DNA from: Actinomycetes bacterium
GTDB taxonomy: Bacteria > Actinomycetota > Actinomycetes > Propionibacteriales > Propionibacteriaceae
Length of the DNA stretch: 25,808 nucleotides
Assembly: GCA_023393755.1 (NCBI GenBank)
Contig: JAEXCA010000242.1
Coordinates: forward strand, 1-25,808
Direction: 5' to 3'
Position 1 is the stretch's first letter. The number at the start of each line of letters is the position of its first letter. The translations under genes and the position numbers were made by a program. Below, one piece after another: positions 6,565-12,658 of the stretch. Below the pieces are notes generated by a model that searched no databases, had not been told where the DNA came from, and saw only the letters and a program-made list of their open reading frames with translations.

Positions 6565-7239
6565 CTAGGCCGGACGCGGTGCCTTCGGCATCAGGTACTG
6601 CGCCAGGTCGTGTTCGTCGCCCGGGCCGGCCACGAACAGCAGCTCGTCGTCGGATTCCAGCGCGGCGTCGCGCTCCGGGGCGCGGGCGGAGCCGTCCCGG
6701 ATGATCGCCACCAGCACCGCGTCGCCGGGCAGGTCGAGATCGGCCACCCGGGTGCCGACCCGCGGGGAGGTGTCCGGCAGGGTCATCTCCACCAGGTTGG
6801 TCTTGCCGCCGTGGAAGCTCATCAGCCGGACCAGGTCGCCGACGGTCACCGCCTCCTCGACCAGGGCGCAGATCAGCCGCGGCGTGGAGACCGCCACGTC
6901 CACGCCCCACTGCTCGTCGAACATCCACTCGTTGTAGGGGTGGTTGACCCGGCCCACGGTGCGCGGTACGCCGAACTCCGTCTTGGCCAGCAGGGAATGG
7001 ACCAGATTCGCCTTGTCGTCGCCGGTGGCGGCGATCGACACGTTGCAGCTGTCCAGGCTGGCCTCCTCCAGCGAGGCCAGCTCGCAGGCGTCGGCCAGCA
7101 GCCATTCCGCCTCCGGGACGCTCTCGGGCTTGATCGCCGCGGGATCCCGGTCGATCAGCAGGATGTGGTGGCCGTTGGCGATCAGTTCCCGGGCGATGGA
7201 ACGACCGACATTGCCGGCACCGGCGATCACGACGCGCAT
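6565..7239 (-). CDS. ceoC: TrkA-type potassium regulator CeoC (RCK domain protein)
   Basis: This 224-residue cytoplasmic RCK protein has an N-terminal Rossmann domain. The GAGNVGRSIA loop (7-16) and Asp30 at the end of the second strand are typical of NAD(H) binding. A C-terminal TrkA-C/RCK-C domain covers about residues 135-215. Such proteins gate K+ transporters according to nucleotide or cyclic-di-AMP binding. The ATG at 7239 is preceded by GAGAGGTGAGAG, and the gene starts 11 bp after the ceoB stop, so the two form an operon. It has the mycobacterial Rv2692 position and pairing. The paired paralogue suggests a heteromeric gating ring. Confidence 0.9.
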   Translation of the reverse strand: MRVVIAGAGNVGRSIARELIANGHHILLIDRDPAAIKPESVPEAEWLLADACELASLEEASLDSCNVSIAATGDDKANLVHSLLAKTEFGVPRTVGRVNHPYNEWMFDEQWGVDVAVSTPRLICALVEEAVTVGDLVRLMSFHGGKTNLVEMTLPDTSPRVGTRVADLDLPGDAVLVAIIRDGSARAPERDAALESDDELLFVAGPGDEHDLAQYLMPKAPRPA

Positions 7240-7250
7240 GCTCTCACCTC

Positions 7251-7913
7251 TCAGTGCCCGGCCGGGGCCTGGCCGAAGACGTCCTCGACGTCGGGTACCT
7301 GGTCGTTGGTGACCGCGGCGTACACCAGGTCACCGTCCTGGAAGACGGTCTGCGCGGTGGGGACGACGCCGGTTCCGAACCGGGTCAGGAACGGGATCTT
7401 GCAGCGACCCGCCGCCTCCATCGAGGAGACGGTGCGGCCGACCCAGCCGGAATGGACGTAGACCTCGATCAGCCGGGCGTTCCCGGACGGGTCGCGCCAC
7501 TGCGGCTCCGAGCCGGAGGGCAGCAGCCGCCGCAGGATCTGGTCGGCGGCCCAGCGAACCGTCGCCACCGAGGGAATGCCGAGCCGCTCGTAGACCTCCG
7601 CCCGTCCCTGGTCGTAGATCCGGGCGACCACGTTGTGGACGCCGAACGTCTCCCGGACCACGCGGGCCGCCAGGATGTTGGAGTTGTCGCCGCTGGAGAC
7701 CGCGGCGAACCCGTCCGCCCGCTCGATCCCGGCCCGGATCAGCACCTGCCGGTCGAACCCCACTCCCTTGACCGTCTTGCCCTGGAACTGCGGGCCGAGC
7801 CGGCGGAAGGCTTCCTGCATGATGTCGATCACGGCGACCGAGTGATCGCGTTTCTCCAAGGCGCGGGCGAGCAGGGAACCGACCCGTCCGCATCCCATGA
7901 TCACGATGTGCAC
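7251..7913 (-). CDS. ceoB: TrkA-type potassium regulator CeoB (RCK domain protein)
   Basis: This 220-residue RCK protein is paralogous to the downstream ceoC. The N-terminal Rossmann domain starts HIVIMGCGRVGSLLA with Asp30 of AVIDIM as nucleotide-binding acid. The C-terminal RCK-C domain begins near ARLIEVYVHSGWVGRTV (about residue 136). Protein length and the MGCGRVG start agree with Rv2691. GTG 7913 is chosen because it sits directly before HIVIMG and is 7 nt after a TAGCGT -10 element. Upstream in-frame residues do not look coding. It is divergent from the APC/KimA-like transporter across 73 bp, which suggests that the transporter is its partner. Confidence 0.9.
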   Translation of the reverse strand: MHIVIMGCGRVGSLLARALEKRDHSVAVIDIMQEAFRRLGPQFQGKTVKGVGFDRQVLIRAGIERADGFAAVSSGDNSNILAARVVRETFGVHNVVARIYDQGRAEVYERLGIPSVATVRWAADQILRRLLPSGSEPQWRDPSGNARLIEVYVHSGWVGRTVSSMEAAGRCKIPFLTRFGTGVVPTAQTVFQDGDLVYAAVTNDQVPDVEDVFGQAPAGH

Positions 7914-7926
7914 GTGGCTGACGCTA
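7911..7926 (-). promoter_or_regulatory. -10 element of a leaderless promoter for ceoB-ceoC
   Basis: On the minus strand TAGCGT (7926 to 7921) is followed by 7 nt and GTG at 7913. There is no purine-rich ribosome binding site before this GTG. The same hexamer and spacing occur before the gene at 17307. Confidence 0.6.
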
Positions 7927-7972
7927 CACCGGTTCCGATCCGGATGTGGGTTGTGATTTCCACTGATGGGCA

Positions 7973-7989
7973 TAGAGTGCGACATCGTG
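7973..7989 (+). promoter_or_regulatory. -10 element of a probable leaderless promoter for the APC/KimA-like transporter
   Basis: TAGAGT (7973-7978), 8 nt, then GTG 7987. This points to GTG 7987 rather than the in-frame ATG 7966, which lies upstream of the -10 element. The element is 47 bp from the divergent ceoB -10. Confidence 0.5.
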
Positions 7990-10029
7990 GTTGTCACCGA
8001 TCTGGTGAAACGGCTGCTCGTCGGCCGCAAGCTCGCTAGCGCACAGCTAGGCGAAACGCTGCTACCCAAGCGGATCGCGCTGCCGGTCTTCGCCTCGGAC
8101 GCGCTGAGTTCGGTCGCCTACGCCCCGGACGAGATCCTGCTCACCCTCTCGCTGGCCGGTATGGCCGCGCTGGCCTTCTCCTGGGAGATCGCGTTTGCCG
8201 TGGCGGTGGTGATGGCGATCGTGGTGATGTCCTACCGGCAGACCGTGCACGCCTACCCCTCCGGCGGCGGCGACTACGAGGTGGCCACGGTCAACCTCGG
8301 GCCGACCGCCGGGCTGACCGTCGCCAGCGCGCTGCTGGTCGACTACGTCCTGACCGTGGCGGTCTCGGTCTCGTCCGGGATCCAGAACGCCAAGGCGATG
8401 ATCCCCTTCCTGCAGGGGCACGAGGGGATCGCCGCGGCGGTGGTGATCGTGGTGCTGATGGCGATGAACCTGCGCGGGGTGCGCGAGTCCGGCGCGCTGT
8501 TCGCCATCCCCACCTACGGGTTCATGCTGGCCGTGCTGGGCATGGCCGGCTGGGGGGCGTTCCGCATCTTCGTCCTCGGCGAGCACCTGCGGGCGCCCAC
8601 CGCCGAGCTGGAGGTGGTCGCGGCACCCGGGTACGAGAACTTCTCCGGGATCCTGGTCGTGGTGCTGCTGGCCCGCGCCTTCTCCTCCGGTTGCGCGGCG
8701 CTCACCGGTGTGGAGGCGATCTCCAACGGGGTGCCGGCGTTCCGGGAACCGAAGAGCCGGAACGCGGCGACCACGCTCGGCCTGCTCGGCGGCGTGTCGA
8801 TCCTGATGCTGGCCAGCATCGTGGCCCTGGCCAACCTGACCGGGCTGAAGCTGATCGACGAGAACGGCGGCTCGTCCTTCCTGCGGGACGGCGACCCGGC
8901 CGACGTGGCGCACGAGACCGCGATGGGCCAGCTGGCCAGGACCGTCTTCGACCACTTCCCGCCGGGCTTCTACCTGGTGATCGTCGCCACCATGGTGATC
9001 CTGTTCCTGGCCGCCAACACCGCCTTCAACGGCTTCCCGGTACTGGGCTCGATCCTGGCCCGCGACGGCTACCTGCCCCGGGCGCTGCACACCCGGGGGG
9101 ACCGGCTGGCCTACTCCAACGGCATCATCGCGCTGGCGGTCGCGGCGGTCGGGCTGGTGCTGGTCTTCAACGCCAGCGTCACCGCGCTGATCCAGCTGTA
9201 CGTGGTCGGCGTCTTCGTGTCGTTCACGGTCAGCCAGCTGGGCATGATGCGGCACTGGACCCGGCACCTGCGCACCGAGAAGGACCCCGCCCACCGGGGC
9301 CGGATGCAGCGTTCCCGCGCGATCAACGCGGTCGGCCTGACCGCGACCGGCGTCGTCCTGGTGATCGTGCTCGCCTCGAAGTTCATCTACGGCGCCTACC
9401 TCGCGGTGGCCGCGATGGCCCTGGTCTTCCTCCTGATGCGGGCGATCAAGGGTCACTACGAACTGGTCGCGCGGGAGGTCGCGGTCGGCCCGGAGGACGC
9501 CCGGCTGCTGCCCAGCCGGGTGCGCGCGGTGATCTTCGTCCAGGACGTGAACAAGCCCACCATGCGGGCGGTCAACTTCGCCCGGGCCAGCCGGGCCAGC
9601 AGCATCGAGGCGGTCACGGTGGGAGCCGACGACGCCGCCGCCCGCCGGCTGGTGGCCGAGTGGGAGGAGCAGAACGTCGGGGTGCCGCTGAAGGTGATCG
9701 CCTCGCCCTACCGCGAGGTGGTGGAGCCCTTCCTGGCCTACGTCCGCGGGCTGCGCTCGGGCAATCCGCGCGAGGTGATCTGCGTTTACATCCCGGAGTA
9801 CATCGTCGGCCACTGGTGGGAGCAGGTGCTGCACAACCAGACCAGCCTGATCCTGAAGGCCCGGCTGAACTTCCTGCAGGGCGTGATGACCACCGCCGTG
9901 CCGTACCAGCTGGCCTCCTCCCGGCATGCGATCGAACGGGCCGGACGGGACGCGCCGGCGGCCTGGCGGCACAGCGGCAGCGGCCAGGTCCGGATGGGCC
10001 AGGCCCTGGACGGCCATCCCCGGGAGTGA
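7987..10029 (+). CDS. APC-superfamily permease, KimA-like, with cytoplasmic C-terminal domain
   Basis: This 680-residue integral membrane protein has about twelve transmembrane helices in the first 460 residues. The opening LLPKRIALPVFASDALSSVAYAPDEIL resembles KimA/YdaO potassium-proton symporters as well as amino acid permeases; it is usually annotated simply as amino acid permease. A soluble C-terminal part of about 200 residues (from RVRAVIFVQDVNKPTMRAVNFA) looks like a universal-stress-protein fold, as in KimA. It corresponds to Rv2690c, likewise next to ceoB. Divergence from two RCK regulators supports K+ rather than amino acid transport, but this is inference. Start GTG 7987 is chosen on promoter geometry; ATG 7966 is the alternative. 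Confidence 0.87.
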   Translation: MVVTDLVKRLLVGRKLASAQLGETLLPKRIALPVFASDALSSVAYAPDEILLTLSLAGMAALAFSWEIAFAVAVVMAIVVMSYRQTVHAYPSGGGDYEVATVNLGPTAGLTVASALLVDYVLTVAVSVSSGIQNAKAMIPFLQGHEGIAAAVVIVVLMAMNLRGVRESGALFAIPTYGFMLAVLGMAGWGAFRIFVLGEHLRAPTAELEVVAAPGYENFSGILVVVLLARAFSSGCAALTGVEAISNGVPAFREPKSRNAATTLGLLGGVSILMLASIVALANLTGLKLIDENGGSSFLRDGDPADVAHETAMGQLARTVFDHFPPGFYLVIVATMVILFLAANTAFNGFPVLGSILARDGYLPRALHTRGDRLAYSNGIIALAVAAVGLVLVFNASVTALIQLYVVGVFVSFTVSQLGMMRHWTRHLRTEKDPAHRGRMQRSRAINAVGLTATGVVLVIVLASKFIYGAYLAVAAMALVFLLMRAIKGHYELVAREVAVGPEDARLLPSRVRAVIFVQDVNKPTMRAVNFARASRASSIEAVTVGADDAAARRLVAEWEEQNVGVPLKVIASPYREVVEPFLAYVRGLRSGNPREVICVYIPEYIVGHWWEQVLHNQTSLILKARLNFLQGVMTTAVPYQLASSRHAIERAGRDAPAAWRHSGSGQVRMGQALDGHPRE

Positions 10030-10051
10030 GCCGGAGCCGGCGACGGGACGG

Positions 10052-10057
10052 TACGGT
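10052..10057 (+). promoter_or_regulatory. -10 element upstream of the RNA methyltransferase gene
   Basis: TACGGT lies 24 nt before ATG 10082. A transcript starting about 7 nt downstream would have a leader of about 18 nt that contains GAGGAGGG (10069-10076), a strong ribosome binding site 5 nt before the ATG. Confidence 0.4.
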
Positions 10058-10081
10058 GGCCGGGACGTGAGGAGGGCTGGG

Positions 10082-11245
10082 ATGGGCGGTGCTGCCGGTG
10101 AACCCGGGCTGGCGGCCGGCGCGCTGACCGGCCCGGCCAGGGTCGGCGCTGTCGCCCACGGCGGCCACTGCGTCGCCCGGGTCGACGGCCGGGTGGTGTT
10201 CGTCCGGCACGCCCTGCCCGGCGAACTGGTGACCATCCGGGTGAGCGAGGTGCGTTCCCGGTTCGCCCGCGGCGACGTCGCCGAGGTGATCGAGGCGGCT
10301 GCCGAGCGGCGCATCCCGCCCTGCCCGATCGCCGCCGAGTGCGGCGGCTGCGACTTCCAGCACGTCACCGCCCCCGCCTCCCGCGAACTGAAACGCCAGG
10401 TGGTCGCCGAGCTCCTGGAACACCAGGCGGGCTACCGGTTCACCGGCGAGGTGGAGGGCTTCGACGACGGCCTCGGCTGGCGGACCAGGATGCGCTACCA
10501 CCGTGCTCCCGGCGGTGAGCTGGGCCTGCGGGCCGGCCGGTCGGAGCAGGTGGTGCCGCTGCCCGCGCGGGGCTGCCGGATCGCCGTCCCCGCGATCGCG
10601 GCCCCGGCGGTGCCCGCCGGGCAGGAGGACGTGCTGGCCGTGGCCGCCCGCTCGCAGGTGGTGGTCGGGGAGCGGGCCGGGCTCCCGGCGACGGTGGTGG
10701 AACGGGTGGGGGAGACGCGCTTCGAGGTTGCCGCGGACGGCTTCTGGCAGCCGCACCGGCTGGCGCCGTCCGCGCTCACCGCGGCGGTGCTGGACGCCCT
10801 GCAGCCCCGGCCCGGCGAGCGGGCCCTCGACCTGTACTGCGGGGTGGGCCTGTTCGCCGCCGCCCTGGCCGCCGCCGGCTGCCGGGTGTGGGGGATCGAG
10901 GGCAACCGGCCGGCGGTCGAACTGGCCCGGCGCAACGTGCCGGCGGCGAGCTTCAGCGCCGGCGACGTCGGACGGCAGTTGCGGGGACTTCCCTCGCGGG
11001 CGGACCTGGTGGTGCTCGATCCGCCGCGCAGCGGCGCCGGCCGTCAGGTGCTCGCCGGGGTGGCCGCCCGACGTCCCCGGGCGATCGCCTACGTCGCCTG
11101 CGACCCCGCGGCGCTGGCCCGCGACCTGGCCGCCGTTCCCGGCCTCGGCTACCGGGTGGACGCGGTGCGCGCCTTCGACCTGTTCGGCACCACCCACCAC
11201 GTGGAGTGCCTGGCGGTGCTGCGACCGGAGCGCGGAAACGGCTGA
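10082..11245 (+). CDS. TRAM-domain class I RNA (uracil-5-)methyltransferase, TrmA/RlmD family
   Basis: This 387-residue enzyme probably methylates a specific uridine in rRNA or tRNA at C5 using S-adenosylmethionine. An N-terminal TRAM domain spans about residues 17-72. A 4Fe-4S site is formed by Cys81, Cys87 and Cys90 (CPIAAECGGC) with Cys165. The SAM-binding motif is LDLYCGVGLFAAAL (249-262), followed by VLDPPRSG (311-318). The catalytic nucleophile Cys340 is in YVACDP and the general base Glu375 in HHVECLAVL. ATG 10082 is set by the GAGGAGGG ribosome binding site. It corresponds to Rv2689c beside the same APC permease. Which nucleotide it modifies cannot be read from sequence. Confidence 0.93.
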   Translation: MGGAAGEPGLAAGALTGPARVGAVAHGGHCVARVDGRVVFVRHALPGELVTIRVSEVRSRFARGDVAEVIEAAAERRIPPCPIAAECGGCDFQHVTAPASRELKRQVVAELLEHQAGYRFTGEVEGFDDGLGWRTRMRYHRAPGGELGLRAGRSEQVVPLPARGCRIAVPAIAAPAVPAGQEDVLAVAARSQVVVGERAGLPATVVERVGETRFEVAADGFWQPHRLAPSALTAAVLDALQPRPGERALDLYCGVGLFAAALAAAGCRVWGIEGNRPAVELARRNVPAASFSAGDVGRQLRGLPSRADLVVLDPPRSGAGRQVLAGVAARRPRAIAYVACDPAALARDLAAVPGLGYRVDAVRAFDLFGTTHHVECLAVLRPERGNG

Positions 11246-11298
11246 CGTCGCCAGGGTGTCACTATTACTACTCTGTGTCGTATTGGGCTGTCCCGCGG

Positions 11299-11319
11299 GT
11301 TACTACGACGTAACGTAGT
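11299..11319. promoter_or_regulatory. Overlapping inverted repeats on a promoter (possible operator)
   Basis: Two perfect inverted repeats interlock. One is GTTAC (11299-11303) with GTAAC (11310-11314). The other is ACTACG (11302-11307) with CGTAGT (11314-11319). They cover the TAACGT -10 element and nearly reach the start codon, where a bound repressor would block initiation. No regulator can be named. Confidence 0.45.
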
Positions 11320-11326
11320 GGTCGTG
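11311..11326 (+). promoter_or_regulatory. -10 element of a leaderless promoter for the small Cys-rich gene
   Basis: TAACGT (11311-11316), 7 nt, then GTG 11324. This favours GTG 11324 over the in-frame GTG at 11318. The upstream stretch 11257-11310 is unusually AT-rich for this window and contains ACTATTACTACTC. Confidence 0.55.
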
Positions 11327-11533
11327 CCGACAGCCACGAACCCGGACACCAGCGCGCCGAGGGCGGCCCGCAAACCGCAGCCGAAGTGCCCGCTGCGGCC
11401 GGGCGAGCCGTGCACCCTGTGCCAGCTGGACGTGACAGGTCCGCAGGACTGCCCGGTGGTCTTCCTGGTCCGCGACGACGAGGAACTGCAGGCCCAGTGG
11501 GCGGCCCGGCGGCGGGCCGAGCGGGGCCTGTAG
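11324..11533 (+). CDS. Small Cys-rich protein (DUF6767-like)
   Basis: This 69-residue soluble protein has a conserved-looking core: CPLRPGEPCTLC (about residues 22-33), then VTGPQDCPVVFLVRDD. The C-terminal helix is Arg-rich (QWAARRRAERGL). Three or four cysteines could bind a metal. From memory it resembles a small actinobacterial family annotated DUF6767; a profile search is needed. GTG 11324 is used because of the leaderless promoter geometry; GTG 11318 would add two residues. It is convergent with arginase, with a single base between the stop codons, and its promoter carries an operator-like palindrome. Confidence 0.7.
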   Translation: MPTATNPDTSAPRAARKPQPKCPLRPGEPCTLCQLDVTGPQDCPVVFLVRDDEELQAQWAARRRAERGL

Positions 11534-11534
11534 C

Positions 11535-12458
11535 TCAGGGCTCGGCGTGCACCCGGTTCAGGGTGCTCTTGCCGAACAGCGACTCCAGCAGATCCACCGC
11601 CAGTTCGGCGGTGGTGTTGCGCACGTCGAGCGCCGGGTTGAGTTCGACCAGGTCCATCGAGCCGAGCCGGCCGGTGTCGGCGATCATCTCCATGCACAGC
11701 TGCGCCTCGCGGTAGGTCGCCCCGCCCCGCACCGGGGTGCCGACGCCCGGGGCGTCCGCCGGATCGACGAAGTCGAGGTCGAGGCTGAGATGCAGGTGGG
11801 TGTCGGCGTCCATCCCGGCCAGCGCCCGGGCCATCGTCTTGCGCATCCCGATCTCGTCCACGAACCGCATGTCGAACACCTCGACCCCCAGCGAGTTCAG
11901 CAGGTCCTTCTCGCCCGGGTCGACGCTGCGCAGCCCGACCTGGCGGATCTCGTCGGTGCGCAGCGTCGGCAGGCTGCCGGACAGCCCGGTGAGCTCGTCC
12001 GGGCCGAGCCCGGCCAGGCAGGCCACCGGCATCCCGTGCAGGTTGCCGGACGGGGTCAGCTCGGCGGTGTTGAAGTCGGCGTGGGCGTCCAGCCACAGCA
12101 CCCGCAGACGCTTCCCGGCGGCGCGGACGTGGGCAGCCACCGCGCTGATCGACCCGACCGCCAGGCAGTGGTCGCCGCCCAGCAGGATCGGCAGCCGGCC
12201 GTCGGCGAGTTCGCGGGTGGTGGCCTGGTGGACCGCCCGGTTCCAGGCGATCACCTCGGGCAGGTGCCGGTAGCCGTTCACCGGCGGACCTTCGGGGTTG
12301 GGCGGCCCGGTGAGGTCACCGGTGTCGCGGACGTCGCAGTCGAACCCCCGCAGGGCGGTTCCGATCCCCGCCACCCGGAGCGCGGCGGGGCCCAGCCGGC
12401 AGCCCTTGAGGGAGGCCCCGACGTCGGTGGGGGCTCCGATCAGCGACACTCGTGGCAT
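11535..12458 (-). CDS. rocF: Arginase (ureohydrolase family)
   Basis: This 307-residue cytosolic enzyme of the arginase/agmatinase superfamily most likely hydrolyses arginine to ornithine and urea. All binuclear manganese ligands are visible: His97 in GGDHCL, Asp124, His126 and Asp128 in DAHADF, and Asp227 and Asp229 in SLDLDF. His141 in GNLHGMP and Glu272 in VELNP match arginase-type substrate residues, which favours arginase over agmatinase or formimidoylglutamase. ATG 12458 is chosen because MPRVSLIGAPTDVG is the canonical start and GAAGGG precedes it. It is divergent from dnaE across 200 bp. No urease or ornithine aminotransferase gene is nearby. Confidence 0.9.
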   Translation of the reverse strand: MPRVSLIGAPTDVGASLKGCRLGPAALRVAGIGTALRGFDCDVRDTGDLTGPPNPEGPPVNGYRHLPEVIAWNRAVHQATTRELADGRLPILLGGDHCLAVGSISAVAAHVRAAGKRLRVLWLDAHADFNTAELTPSGNLHGMPVACLAGLGPDELTGLSGSLPTLRTDEIRQVGLRSVDPGEKDLLNSLGVEVFDMRFVDEIGMRKTMARALAGMDADTHLHLSLDLDFVDPADAPGVGTPVRGGATYREAQLCMEMIADTGRLGSMDLVELNPALDVRNTTAELAVDLLESLFGKSTLNRVHAEP

Positions 12459-12523
12459 GGACCGACCCTTCGACGTCGACAGCGAACCTTCGTCCCCGAT
12501 GGAACCATGCGGGGGCGGCCACG

Positions 12524-12548
12524 GCAACCCGGCCGCAGTTGGGGTTGC
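12524..12548. repeat. 7-bp inverted repeat in the arginase/dnaE intergenic region
   Basis: GCAACCC (12524-12530) and GGGTTGC (12542-12548) are exact reverse complements separated by 11 nt. GGTTGC recurs in direct orientation at 12592-12597 and 12634-12639, so the hexamer appears three times before dnaE. The rest of the 12459-12658 gap shows only the TATGGT element. Confidence 0.4.
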
Positions 12549-12585
12549 TGGTGAGTCGGCGCCGGGGAATGTCGGTCGGCGGCGT

Positions 12586-12591
12586 TATGGT
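12586..12591 (+). promoter_or_regulatory. -10 element of the dnaE promoter
   Basis: TATGGT lies 68 nt before GTG 12659, predicting a leader of about 60 nt. A GGTGGA stretch 7 nt before the GTG could serve as ribosome binding site. No -35 box is recognisable. Confidence 0.35.
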
Positions 12592-12658
12592 GGTTGCTCG
12601 CTGACTTCCCCCAGCGGTCTGTTGTCGGTTCTGGGTTGCCTGGAGTGGTGGATCTCGC

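Noticed and set aside
8062..10368. 768-residue minus-strand open frame
   Set aside because: It lies wholly antisense to the permease and the methyltransferase and is composed mainly of His, Gln, Gly and Asp with no domain signature.
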